Part shown: piece after piece, positions 50,965 through 59,536 of the stretch
Position numbering within the stretch: position 1 is the stretch's first letter
Layout: each line of letters opens with the position of its first letter
Assembly (NCBI RefSeq): GCF_024699985.1
Contig: NZ_JAJONA010000001.1
Coordinates: 2,920,501-2,984,500, forward strand
DNA length: 64,000 nucleotides
Source of the DNA: Phenylobacterium sp. J367
Lineage (GTDB): Bacteria > Pseudomonadota > Alphaproteobacteria > Caulobacterales > Caulobacteraceae
Reading direction: 5' to 3'
The notes under the pieces: generated by a model
What the model was told of the DNA's origin: nothing
Database searches by the model: none
What the model saw: the letters and a program-made list of their open reading frames with translations, nothing else
Program-made: the position numbers and the translations under genes

Positions 50965-51577
50965 GCGGAATCGCCGAGGGCGGCGATCTGGGCATTGAGG
51001 ATATGGGCGCGGCAGGCGCGGACCTGCTCCTCGGTGATCACCTCCTGGAGCAGCGATTCGCCGATCGTGTAGGCGTAGCCGAGGAGGCCCAGGCAGCGCG
51101 CCTCGCTCTCGTCCGCCCCCCTTCGATCATCAGGCTGACGGTGAACTCCATCCGCTCGCGGTCGACCTCCTCGACGACCCGCTTGGCCAGCTTGTCGCGA
51201 CGGGCCCAGGCGCGGATGGCCAGCTCCAGGGCTGCGGCGACATCGGCCTTGCGGTTGCTCGGCAGGACGCGCAGCTGGGCGAGCTGCTCGCGCACCCCCA
51301 GGCGGCGGTCCTGCTTTATGCGCTCCACGATGCGGCGGGTCTGATTTTCCCGCCACTTGGCGAGGATGGCCTCCAGAAGCTCCTTTCGGCTCTTGAAGTG
51401 CCAGTAGAAGCTGCCGCGGCTGACGCCGATCTCGGCGGCCAACGGCTCCACGCGCACGGCGTCGACGCTCATGTTCACGAGCCGCCGGGTGGCGGCGTCG
51501 ATCCAGTCGTCACGTGTCAGTGGGCGCTTCGCGGCGTCCTTTCGCCGCGCGGCTCCCTGCGCCTTGGTGGTCCCCAA
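50961..51577 (-). CDS. TetR-family repressor of the right-hand cluster (one frameshift)
   Basis: TetR regulator of about 205 residues after correction. The DNA-binding domain is clear: WIDAATRRLVNMSVDAVRVE, then IGVSRGSFYWHFKSRKELL with the helix-turn-helix and the YWHF recognition end. The ligand domain is C-terminal. The frame changes at the C run 51116-51121; one missing base (seven C) gives LMIEGGADESEARCLG, while two extra bases are the alternative. It is divergent from the MFS gene, and operator-like site B2 lies between them, so autoregulation and control of all motif B genes is the simplest model. The inducer is unknown, perhaps an aromatic acid or its CoA ester. Confidence 0.85.
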
Positions 51578-51761
51578 CTGTGAAGCCCCTCGTTCTGGCC
51601 GTTCGCGGCGAACGTGCGATCGCCAGCGACTCGTTCATACGGCGAGTGCGCGCGGAGCGCGACTCCGCGCACGACCCGCTTCGCATCTGCGGAGTCCGCC
51701 GGCGCTGACGCGCTCGTCCCCAGATTGGCCGATTGCCTCGCGATGGTCGAGCCGATATCAC

Positions 51762-51776
51762 AGACACTACTGTACG
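51762..51776. promoter_or_regulatory. Operator-like motif B, site 2
   Basis: AGACACTACTGTACG holds ACA-CTAC-TGT; on the other strand the core is ACAGTAGTGT, almost the same as site B1. It is 37 bases before the MFS start, in the TetR/MFS gap. Confidence 0.5.
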
Positions 51777-51813
51777 TTCCGCTCGCCTCGGAACGAGCGC
51801 GAGGGGAAGTTTC

Positions 51814-53167
51814 ATGACCGACGACGCAGTGCGGATCGCCACGCCCGTTCGTGAGCCGGACGCCGTAGCCGGGACCGCCCGGGACCACCGCTACGCCATG
51901 TGGCTCCTGCTGCTGATCTACACGTTCAACTTCCTCGACCGGCAGATCATCAACATCCTGGCCGAGCCCATCAAGCTCGAGCTCGGCCTGGCGGACTGGC
52001 AGCTGGGGGTGATGACGGGGCTTGCCTTCGCCATCCTCTACAGCGTGCTGGGCATTCCCATCGCGCGGGTGGCGGAGCACGGCGACCGCCCACGGATCAT
52101 CGCCCTTTCCGTGCTGGTGTGGAGCAGCTTCACGGTCGCGTGCAGCTTCGTCACCAGCTTCCCGCAGATGATCCTGGCCCGGTTCGGGGTGGGCATCGGC
52201 GAGGCCGGCTGCACCCCCGCCCGCCCACTCGCTGATCTCCGACTACATGCCGCGCGAGAAGCGGGCTTCCGGCCTCGCGTTCTACGCCATGGGGACCCCG
52301 CTCGGCTCGCTGCTCGGCATGGCGCTCGGGGGGGTGATCGCCGACGCCTACGGATGGCGGGCGGCCTTCCTCGTGGCGGGCGCGCCAGGCCTGTTGCTGG
52401 CGGTCCTGGCGGCCACGACTCTGCACGAGCCGCGACGCAGGCTGCGCGCCGCCATGGCCGCGAAGGCGGCGCAACGCCCGAAGTTCGCCGACGCGTGCCG
52501 GGAGCTGGCGACGAAGCGCACCTTCTGGCTGATCGCCTTCGCGGCGGCCGTCCAGGCCTTCGTCACCTATGGCCAGACGGCCTTCACCGCCTCCTTCTTC
52601 CTGCGGAACCATGCCGCCGAGCTCGCCGCCCTGGGCGCGTCGTTCGGCCTGAAGTCGGCCGGGTTCCTGGGCATCGCCATCGGGCTGACCAGCGGGGCGG
52701 CGGGCATCCTCGGCGCGGTGCTCGGCGGCCGTCTTTCGGACCGGCTCATCGCCAAGGACCTGCGGGCCCACGTCTACCTTCCCGCGGTCTTCGCAGGTCT
52801 CGCCCTGCCGTTCGTCGTCGGCGCCATGCTGGTCCCCTCCGCGGGGCTCGGCATCCTGCTGCTGGCCGGCGCCGCCTTCCTCAACACGGCCTGGTTCGGC
52901 CCGGTCTACGCCTCGATCCAGGGGCTGGTGCGACCGGAGACCCGGGCCACCGCCGCGGCCGTGCTGCTGTTCATCCTGAACCTGATCGGCCTCGGCTTCG
53001 GTCCGCTGGCGGTCGGCGCGATCAGCGATCTCCTGGCCACCGCCGGCGGCATGGGCGCCGCCGAGGGGCTGCGATGGGCGAAGATCATCGGCGAGCTCGC
53101 GATCGTCGTCTCCATCGTCCTGTTCCTGAAGGCGGCGAGGACGATCCGGGACGAAACCGTCAGCTAG
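51814..53167 (+). CDS. MFS transporter, spinster-like (one frameshift)
   Basis: Inner-membrane carrier of 450 residues after correction, paralogous in type to the one at 44569. Features are LIYTFNFLDRQIINILAEP in helix 1 and GVGIGEAGCTPAAHSLISDY after helix 4. The frame breaks near 52220-52222 (CCC should be CC), the last frameshift in the window. GAGGGGAAG precedes the ATG. It is followed after 31 bases by the CoA-transferase gene and is divergent from the TetR gene. Import of the aromatic growth substrate or an acid is likely. Confidence 0.9.
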
Positions 53168-53198
53168 GCCTCGCGCCGCAACCAGCAAGGAGCAAGTC

Positions 53199-54404
53199 GT
53201 GGGGCCCCTCGACGGATTGAAGGTCATCGACCTGGCGCGCTTCGTGGCGGGCCCGTACTGCGCGATGATCCTGGGCGACATGGGCGCCGAGGTGATCAAG
53301 GTCGAAAGCGGCGGCGGAGACAGCCTGCGCCACTACCCGCCCGACTTCGCCGGCGTGAGTCTCAATTTCCACGTCATGAACCGCAGCAAGCGCGGCCTGG
53401 CGCTCGATCTGCGCCGACCGGAGGGGCAGGGGATACTCAAGGCCCTGGTCGCGGAGGCGGACGTGCTCGTGGAGAATTTCGTCCCCGGCACCATGGAGAA
53501 GATGGGCTGTGGCTGGGACGAGCTGAGCGCGATCAACCCGCGGCTGGTGATGGCGCGTATCAGCGGCTTCGGCCAGGACGGGCCATACGCCGCGCGCCCG
53601 TGCTTCGACTCCGCCGCCCAGGCGATGAGCGGCCTGATGGACCTCACCGGCGAGGCCGACGGCCCGCCGGTGCTCATGGGCGTCTTCGTCTGCGACCATG
53701 TCGCAGGGCTGCATTCGACGATCGGGATCCTCGGGGCCCTGCAGGCGCGTCAGCGGACCGGCCGTGGCCAGGTGGTGGACATCTCCCTGCTCGAGAGCGG
53801 CGTCTCCCTGCTGATGGCCGCCATCCCCAACCAGATCCTCAACGGCGCCACCACGACCCGCAACGGCGCCCGGGGCCGGGCCGTCGCGCCCAGCAACGCC
53901 TTCCGGGCCGCCGACGGGAGCTGGGTGCTGATCCTCTGCGGCGGCGACGACATGTTCCAGCGCTTCCTGAGGGCGGCCGGCCGCCTGGAACTGCTGGAGG
54001 ATCCGCGCTTCGCGAATAACGACGCGCGGGTCGCCAACCTCGCCGCCACGGAGGCGATCGTCCAGGCCTGGGCGGCGGAGCATGACAGCGCGGCGATCGA
54101 GGCGATCATGGGCAAGGCCGGCGTGCCCTGCGCCAGGATCGCCACCGTCGCCGACGTGGTGGAGAACCCGCAGCTGCGCCATCGCGGGTTCATCGTGGAG
54201 GTCGACCAGGGCGGCGGCTGCAGGCTGCCGATGCAGGGCCCTGTCACCCGCCTCTCCGAGACGCCCGTGGCGGCCCGCAGGCCGACGCCGCGGACCGGGG
54301 AGCACACGGACGAGATCCTTCAGGAGTGGCTCGGCTATGGCCCCGACCGGATCGCCGGCCTCCGGCGGGCGGCGGTGGTGTCGGGGAGCCCGCGCGGCGA
54401 TTGA
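53199..54404 (+). CDS. CaiB/BaiF-family (class III) CoA-transferase
   Basis: Intact 401-residue class III CoA-transferase. The family opening is LDGLKVIDLARFVAGPYCAM; the catalytic aspartate is probably Asp137 (PCFDSAAQAMSG). The GTG start follows AAGGAG. It moves CoA from a donor thioester to a carboxylate, so with the acyl-CoA ligase at 49340 it offers a second way to activate or de-activate the acid produced by ring fission. Related enzymes in steroid and bile-acid pathways act on bulky acids. It is the second gene of the MFS operon. Confidence 0.92.
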   Translation: MGPLDGLKVIDLARFVAGPYCAMILGDMGAEVIKVESGGGDSLRHYPPDFAGVSLNFHVMNRSKRGLALDLRRPEGQGILKALVAEADVLVENFVPGTMEKMGCGWDELSAINPRLVMARISGFGQDGPYAARPCFDSAAQAMSGLMDLTGEADGPPVLMGVFVCDHVAGLHSTIGILGALQARQRTGRGQVVDISLLESGVSLLMAAIPNQILNGATTTRNGARGRAVAPSNAFRAADGSWVLILCGGDDMFQRFLRAAGRLELLEDPRFANNDARVANLAATEAIVQAWAAEHDSAAIEAIMGKAGVPCARIATVADVVENPQLRHRGFIVEVDQGGGCRLPMQGPVTRLSETPVAARRPTPRTGEHTDEILQEWLGYGPDRIAGLRRAAVVSGSPRGD

Positions 54405-54430
54405 CAGCTGGGGACCCGCTGCCTAAACCG

Positions 54431-54442
54431 TACATAAGTGTA
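54431..54442. promoter_or_regulatory. Operator-like motif B, site 3 (best copy)
   Basis: TACATAAGTGTA, inverted TACA/TGTA arms with a 4-base centre, lies 17 bases before the GTG of the Rieske ferredoxin, within CGTACATAAGTGTATGG. Binding here would block the Rieske operon promoter. Confidence 0.55.
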
Positions 54443-54459
54443 TGGAGTGAGGTGTTGGG

Positions 54460-54852
54460 GTGCTGGCGGTGAAGGGGGCTTTCGTAGTGAGCGGCGATGG
54501 GGCGGCGACAGAGGGGATGACCCGGCTGATCGCTGCGGACGAGGTGCCGGAGGGGGCCGTGCGCCGGGTGCGTCCGAACGGCCTGGAGGCGGTCGCCGTC
54601 TGCCGGATCGACGGAACGTTCTTCGCCACCCAGGACCGCTGCAGCCATGCCAAGGCCTCGCTCAGCGAGGGCTGGGTGGAGGGGCACGACCTCTGCTGCC
54701 CGGTGCACGACGGCCGGTTCGACGTACGCGACGGCCGACCCATGTGTTTCCCGGCCACCGATCCCATCCGCACCTTCCCGGTGCAGGTGGTGGACGGGGT
54801 GGTCTTCGCAGATCTGCGGGCCGCGCGGACAGACCAGGAGGTTTCCGGATGA
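54460..54852 (+). CDS. Rieske [2Fe-2S] ferredoxin of the ring-hydroxylating dioxygenase
   Basis: Rieske-type ferredoxin, 130 residues from GTG 54460. The cluster is held by Cys61-x-His63 (CSH) and Cys80-x2-His83 (CPVH), spaced as in biphenyl/naphthalene-dioxygenase ferredoxins. A start at the internal ATG 54517 would give the more usual length of about 111 residues; the GTG is preceded by a weak GAGGTG, so the start is uncertain. The stop overlaps the alpha-subunit start (ATGA), showing direct coupling to its partner. It should receive electrons from the reductase at 46003. Confidence 0.9.
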   Translation: MLAVKGAFVVSGDGAATEGMTRLIAADEVPEGAVRRVRPNGLEAVAVCRIDGTFFATQDRCSHAKASLSEGWVEGHDLCCPVHDGRFDVRDGRPMCFPATDPIRTFPVQVVDGVVFADLRAARTDQEVSG

Positions 54853-56177
54853 GCGCAGAGTGCCAGGACGAGGCCTGGGCCCGTCCCTCAGCGCAGTCGC
54901 TGCGCGAGCTGGTCGACCTGGAGGCGGGGCGGATCTCGCCGCGGATCTTCTGGGACGAGTCGATCTACCGCCTCGAACTCGAACGCATCTTCGCGCGGTG
55001 CTGGATCTTCGTGGCGCACGAGAGCCAGGTGAAGCTGCCCGGGGACTTCCTGACCACGACCATCGGCGAGGACGGAGTGATCGTCGCCCGCGGCGCCGAC
55101 GACCAGGTGCGGGTGCTCCTCAACGCCTGCCCGCACCGTGGCAACAGGGTCTGCTTCGCAGAGGCCGGGAATGCGAGACGGTTCACCTGCAACTACCACG
55201 GCTGGTCGTTCGGGCGTGACGGCGCGCTCCTGGGGATGCCGGCCGAGGAGGTGTACGAACAGACCTGTCCCGGCTTCGACAAGTCCGAGCTCGGCCTCGT
55301 GCAGGCCAGGGTCGCCTCCTACAAGGGGCTGATCTTCGCGACCTTCGACCCGGGCGCGCCCAGCCTCGATGATTTCCTCGGCGATTACCGCTGGTATCTC
55401 GACGTCCTGCTGGACACCGACGAGGGCGGGACCGAGTTCCTCCCGGGGAACATCAAGTCCGTCATCGACTGCAACTGGAAGGTCCCGGCCGAGAACTTCG
55501 TCGGCGATTCCCTCCACGCCCAATGGACCCACAACTCCGGCGCCGTGGCCATGCTCGGCACGGGCGTCGGCAAGGCCAAGCAGGACAGCGTCTACCAGGC
55601 GAACGCCAACGGCCACGGCATGCAGTTCGGCTTCGACATGGTGGGCAATGCCATGACCCTGGGAGAGCCTGAGGTCGTCCAGTACATCCGCGAGCGTGAG
55701 GCGTTGGTGGCGGAGCGGCTCGGAAAGCTGCGGTCGCGGATGGTGGGGGCGATGGGCTCGGCCACCCTATTCCCGACCTTCTCGTTCCTTGCGGGGTTGA
55801 ACACGGTCCGTACGTGGAATCCGCGGGGTCCGCACCGGACGGAGCTCCACACCTGGGTCATCGTGAACAGGGACGCCCCCTCTTCGATCAAGGAGAAGTA
55901 CCGGCGCGGCGTCATGCGGACATTCTCGCCGTCGGGGACCCTCGAGATGGACGACGGGGAGAACTGGGAGAACGTGACGCGGACGGCGGCCGGCGTGGTC
56001 GCGCGCCGCCAGAAGCTCCACTACGCGCTCGGTCTGCGGAGCCAGGTTCAGCACGAAGAGCTTCCCGGCAACGTGCACCAGAGGAAGTTCAACGATTCCA
56101 ACCAGAGGGCGTTCTTCGGCCGGTGGCTCGACCTGTTGGCCGCCGAGGACTGGTCGCAAGTCCCGGGGGGGCGCTGA
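54849..56177 (+). CDS. Ring-hydroxylating dioxygenase, alpha subunit
   Basis: Intact 442-residue catalytic subunit of a Rieske non-heme-iron dioxygenase. The Rieske cluster uses Cys94, His96 (CPHRGNRV), Cys114 and His117 (CNYHGWSFG). The mononuclear iron site shows bridging Asp220 and ligands His223 and His228 (GDSLHAQWTH). It should insert both atoms of O2 into an aromatic ring to give a cis-dihydrodiol. Order ferredoxin, alpha, beta, diol dehydrogenase makes a compact operon under site B3. The alpha3-beta3 type is implied by the beta gene. The substrate cannot be read from sequence; the downstream C-C hydrolase suggests a substituted or bicyclic arene. Confidence 0.95.
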   Translation: MSAECQDEAWARPSAQSLRELVDLEAGRISPRIFWDESIYRLELERIFARCWIFVAHESQVKLPGDFLTTTIGEDGVIVARGADDQVRVLLNACPHRGNRVCFAEAGNARRFTCNYHGWSFGRDGALLGMPAEEVYEQTCPGFDKSELGLVQARVASYKGLIFATFDPGAPSLDDFLGDYRWYLDVLLDTDEGGTEFLPGNIKSVIDCNWKVPAENFVGDSLHAQWTHNSGAVAMLGTGVGKAKQDSVYQANANGHGMQFGFDMVGNAMTLGEPEVVQYIREREALVAERLGKLRSRMVGAMGSATLFPTFSFLAGLNTVRTWNPRGPHRTELHTWVIVNRDAPSSIKEKYRRGVMRTFSPSGTLEMDDGENWENVTRTAAGVVARRQKLHYALGLRSQVQHEELPGNVHQRKFNDSNQRAFFGRWLDLLAAEDWSQVPGGR

Positions 56178-56179
56178 TC

Positions 56180-56758
56180 GTGAGCCAGGCTGCCGAAACC
56201 AACCCTGCGGACATGATCCGGTCGCCGAAGGCGCCACAGTTCCCGGCCCTGCCGGACCGCGACCTCGTCTTCGAGGTCGAGCAGTTCCTCTACCGCGAGG
56301 CGCGGTTGCTGGACGAGGAGCGGTATGAGGAGTGGCTGGGCCTGATGACGGAGGATATCCATTACTGGATGCCCGGGATGCAGGCCCGCTACCGCGACGA
56401 CGCCTCGGCCGGACCGCTGATCGAACGGATGGCCTTCTACGACGACGACCTGCTCAACCTGCGCCGGCGCGTGACCCGGTTCATGCACGCCACGGCCTGG
56501 GCGGAGGATCCGCCGACGCGCGCCGTCCACATTATCAACAACATCGAGGTGGAGCTCACCGAGGCCGAGGGCGAGTACCGGGTCTATTCCACCTTCGTGA
56601 ACTGCCGTGGTCGAAACGAGTCCGAGGAGAGCTGGCTCGCCGGTCGCCGGACCGACCTGCTGCGGCGCGACGCCGGAGGCGCGCTCCGGCTGGCGCGCCG
56701 CATGATCTGCATCACCCAGACGGTCCTGCTCGCGAAGAACCTCAACGTCTTCCTTTGA
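56180..56758 (+). CDS. Ring-hydroxylating dioxygenase, beta subunit
   Basis: A 192-residue small subunit with the NTF2-like fold of dioxygenase beta chains (EVEQFLYREARLLDEERYEE; MTEDIHYWMPG). It has no metal site and stabilises the alpha subunits. I take the GTG at 56180, two bases after the alpha stop; an in-frame ATG at 56213 would shorten the product by 11 residues. It lies 10 bases before the diol dehydrogenase. Confidence 0.92.
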   Translation: MSQAAETNPADMIRSPKAPQFPALPDRDLVFEVEQFLYREARLLDEERYEEWLGLMTEDIHYWMPGMQARYRDDASAGPLIERMAFYDDDLLNLRRRVTRFMHATAWAEDPPTRAVHIINNIEVELTEAEGEYRVYSTFVNCRGRNESEESWLAGRRTDLLRRDAGGALRLARRMICITQTVLLAKNLNVFL

Positions 56759-56768
56759 GAGGGATGTC

Positions 56769-57575
56769 ATGGCGGGCTGTCTCGATGATCAGGTGGCGAT
56801 CGTCACGGGCGCGGCGACGGGCATCGGACGGGCGGTCGTCGCGCGCTACATGGAAGAGGGCGTCCGCGGCCTCGTGGCCGTCGACCGCGACGGCGAGGGA
56901 CTGGAATCGCTCGCGGAGGCCTATGCCGACCGGATCCGCACGGTGGTCGGCGACGTGCGGGAGTGGACCTCCCACGAGAGCGCGGTGGCCACCGCACGTC
57001 GCGCCTTCGGTCGCCTGGATGTCGCCGTCGGCAACGCCGGTGTGTTCGACTTCCATCGCCCCCTGGCGCGGTACACGCCCGACAGCCTCGTCGCCGCCAT
57101 GGACGAGCTCTACGCGATCAACGTTCGGGGCTATCTGCTGCTGGCGCTCGCCGCCCGCGAAGCGCTGACGGAGAGCCGCGGGAGCCTCGTCTACACGGCC
57201 TCCGTGGCGAGCCAGGAAGCCGGCGGCGGCGGCGTCCTCTATGTGTCCTCCAAGCACGCCGTGCTGGGCCTCCTACGACGCCTGGCGCTGGAGTTCGCGC
57301 CCGACGTCCGGGTCAACGGCGTGGGACCGGGCGGGACGCTGACCCAGCTGCGGGGAACCGAGAGCCTCGGCCAGGCCCAGCGGACGCTCGGGGCCGACCG
57401 GGAAGCTTCCGCCGCGCGGATCGCCCAGACCAACCCGCTGCGGCTGGCCCAGGAACCGGAAGACCACGCCGGCCTGTATGTCCTGCTCGCCAGCCGCCGT
57501 GATTCCCGTGCGGTGACGGGGCAGCTTATCCTCAGCGACGGTGGCGTGGGCGTCCGTCCGATCGCCCCGTTCTAG
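56769..57575 (+). CDS. cis-Dihydrodiol dehydrogenase (SDR)
   Basis: A 268-residue SDR of the cis-2,3-dihydrodiol dehydrogenase type. It has the NAD loop TGAATGIG (13-20), GNAG (88-91), catalytic Ser145 and the pair Tyr158-x3-Lys162 (YVSSK). The aspartate in VAVDRDG after the second strand favours NAD. It should re-aromatise the product of the dioxygenase to a catechol, the substrate for LigAB. It follows the beta subunit by 10 bases and ends the Rieske operon. Confidence 0.92.
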   Translation: MAGCLDDQVAIVTGAATGIGRAVVARYMEEGVRGLVAVDRDGEGLESLAEAYADRIRTVVGDVREWTSHESAVATARRAFGRLDVAVGNAGVFDFHRPLARYTPDSLVAAMDELYAINVRGYLLLALAAREALTESRGSLVYTASVASQEAGGGGVLYVSSKHAVLGLLRRLALEFAPDVRVNGVGPGGTLTQLRGTESLGQAQRTLGADREASAARIAQTNPLRLAQEPEDHAGLYVLLASRRDSRAVTGQLILSDGGVGVRPIAPF

Positions 57576-57611
57576 CTGCAGATTGACACCCCGCAGGGGC
57601 TCATTTAACCA

Positions 57612-57623
57612 GACATAACTGTA
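57612..57623. promoter_or_regulatory. Operator-like motif B, site 4
   Basis: GACATAACTGTA, within CCAGACATAACTGTATGG, lies 69 bases before the hydratase ATG and in the 116-base gap after the Rieske operon. It differs from site B3 at only two core positions. Confidence 0.5.
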
Positions 57624-57691
57624 TGGTGGCGCGGCCGGTTGGCTCGCTCGTGATGCGGGGGAAGCCCCTCGCCGGAGGAGGCGTTCGGACC

Positions 57692-58492
57692 ATGGATGAG
57701 GCGCAGATCGCTGAAGTCGCCCGCCAGCTCGATGAAGCCGAGAGGACGGGGCGGCCGGTCCGACAGCTTTCCCTGCAATACCCCGACATCACGTTCGACC
57801 AGGCCTACGCGGTCCAGGAACAGTGGGTGAAGTTGAAACTCGCCGCCGGACGGGAGGTGAGGGGACACAAGATCGGGCTCACGTCCAAGGCGATGCAGCA
57901 GCTCGCCCGGATTGATGAGCCCGACCATGGCGTCCTGCTCGACGACATGATGCTGGAGAGCGGCGCGCGGATCCCGATCTCCCGCTTCATCGAGCCGCGG
58001 CTCGAGGTCGAACTGGCCTTCCAGCTGAAGGCGCCGCTCCAAGGGCCGAACTGCACGCTCTTCGATGTGCTGGACGCGACGGCCTATTTCACGCCTGCGC
58101 TCGAGATCATCGATGCGCGTGTGCAGCGCGTCGATCCTGAGACCGGCGCGACCCGCAAGGTGTTCGACACCATCGCCGACAATGCGGCCAACGGAGCCGT
58201 GATCCTTGGCGGACAGCCGAAGCGGCCCGACGAGGTCGATCTGCGCTGGGTTTCGGCCCTGCTGTTCCGCAACGGCGAGATCGAGGAATCGGGTGTGGCG
58301 GCCGCGGTGCTGAACCACCCGGCGAACGGCATCGTCTGGCTCGCCAACAAGATGGCGCGCTTCGGGAAGCGGCTCGAGGCGGGGGAGGTGGTGCTCGCCG
58401 GGTCCTTCACCCGCGCCGTGCCGATCCAGGCCGGCGACACCTTCCATGTGGAATACGGCCCGCTCGGCTCCATCTCCTGCCACTTCGTCTAG
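57692..58492 (+). CDS. 2-Oxo-alkenoate hydratase (MhpD/HpcG-like)
   Basis: A 266-residue hydratase of the FAH-like 2-hydroxypentadienoate/2-oxohept-3-ene-dioate family. Characteristic pieces are [15 protein letters not shown], the metal-site [10 protein letters not shown] and [12 protein letters not shown]. It adds water to the dienoate produced by the C-C hydrolase, giving a 4-hydroxy-2-oxo acid for the aldolase one base downstream. ATG 57692 follows GGAGGAGG; the frame is open from an ATG at 57623, but that one overlaps operator B4 and is unlikely. Cytoplasmic, needs Mg or Mn. Confidence 0.92.
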   Translation: MDEAQIAEVARQLDEAERTGRPVRQLSLQYPDITFDQAYAVQEQWVKLKLAAGREVRGHKIGLTSKAMQQLARIDEPDHGVLLDDMMLESGARIPISRFIEPRLEVELAFQLKAPLQGPNCTLFDVLDATAYFTPALEIIDARVQRVDPETGATRKVFDTIADNAANGAVILGGQPKRPDEVDLRWVSALLFRNGEIEESGVAAAVLNHPANGIVWLANKMARFGKRLEAGEVVLAGSFTRAVPIQAGDTFHVEYGPLGSISCHFV

Positions 58493-58493
58493 C

Positions 58494-59297
58494 ATGCAAG
58501 ATCCCCTCACCAATCGGTTCAAGGGCCGGCTTGCAGCAGGAGATCTCCAGATCGGCCTCTGGGCGGTCATGGGCGACGCGCTCGCCGCGGAGGTCTGCGC
58601 CGGCGCCGGCTTCGACTGGATGCTGCTCGACATCGAGCACGCCCCGAACGACCTGCGAAGCATCCTTGCCCAGCTGCAGGCGCTGGCCGCCTACGACACG
58701 CACCCGGTGGTGCGCCCCCGCTCGAGTGATCCCGACGCGATCAAGCAGCTGCTGGACATCGGTGTGCAGACGCTGCTCGTGCCGATGGTCGAGAGCCGCG
58801 CGCAGGCCGAGCTGCTGGCCCGCGCCGTGCGTTATCCGCCGGTCGGGATACGGGGCGTCGGCGCGGGGCTCGCGCGCGCCTCGCGCTGGATGCGCATCGG
58901 GGGCTATCTGCAGCGCTCGGACGCCGAGGTCTGTCTCCTGGTGCAGATCGAGACGCGCCTGGGCCTCCAGCGGCTCGAGGAGATCGCCACGACTCCGGGT
59001 GTGGAGGGGGTCTTCATCGGCGCCGCCGACCTTGCCGCCGATCTCGGACACCTCGGGGAGCCGGGACATCCCGAGGTCGTCGCCGCCATCGATGACGCCA
59101 TCGGCCGCCTGCGCGCGCTGGGCCGGCCGATCGGCGCCCTCTCGGTCGACGAGACCGTCGCCCGCACGCTCGTGGACAAGGGCTGCATCTTCGTTGCGGT
59201 CGGGGCGGACGTGCACCTTCTCGCCCGCGGAGCCGACCGCCTGGCGCGCGCCTTCCGGCGTCGCATCGGGGATGCGGTCAGAGCGCCTCCGGAATGA
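58494..59297 (+). CDS. HpaI/HpcH-family class II aldolase
   Basis: A 267-residue TIM-barrel aldolase of the HpaI (4-hydroxy-2-oxoheptanedioate) type. The catalytic His49 is in LLDIEHAPND; metal-binding Glu and Asp are in LVQIET and GAADLAADLG. It should split the 4-hydroxy-2-oxo acid into pyruvate and an aldehyde. Most biphenyl-type pathways use the unrelated BphI/MhpE aldolase with a partner acetaldehyde dehydrogenase; neither is present here, which hints that the aldehyde is not acetaldehyde. The ATG starts one base after the hydratase stop. Confidence 0.9.
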   Translation: MQDPLTNRFKGRLAAGDLQIGLWAVMGDALAAEVCAGAGFDWMLLDIEHAPNDLRSILAQLQALAAYDTHPVVRPRSSDPDAIKQLLDIGVQTLLVPMVESRAQAELLARAVRYPPVGIRGVGAGLARASRWMRIGGYLQRSDAEVCLLVQIETRLGLQRLEEIATTPGVEGVFIGAADLAADLGHLGEPGHPEVVAAIDDAIGRLRALGRPIGALSVDETVARTLVDKGCIFVAVGADVHLLARGADRLARAFRRRIGDAVRAPPE

Positions 59298-59309
59298 CGG
59301 TAAAAATCT

Positions 59310-59322
59310 GACCAGACATAAA
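59310..59322. promoter_or_regulatory. Operator-like motif B, site 5 (half-site)
   Basis: GACCAGACATAAA repeats the left half and flank of site B4 (ACCAGACATAA) but lacks the right arm. It lies in the 239-base gap before TonB receptor 3. Confidence 0.35.
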
Positions 59323-59460
59323 CGAAGTGTTTCAAGCGGATAGCCGTCCACCGGACAGCGATGGTTTCGGTCTGCCTGAATGCCAAAGAAAGGCGAGTAA
59401 ATCGAACAACTTGCGGCATGGTTGAGCAGAGCTCCCGGCCGGAATCACATGATTGCAAGA

Positions 59461-59472
59461 TACGCCAGCGTA
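59461..59472. promoter_or_regulatory. Operator-like motif B, site 6 (variant)
   Basis: TACGCCAGCGTA is a dyad (TACG/CGTA, 4-base centre) with the same spacing as TACA-N4-TGTA, 65 bases before TonB receptor 3. Confidence 0.4.
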
Positions 59473-59536
59473 TGTTGTAGTCCGGTCAATCAAGCGAACC
59501 CGAAACAGGGTCGCGCAGCACCCAAGGGGGGATCTG

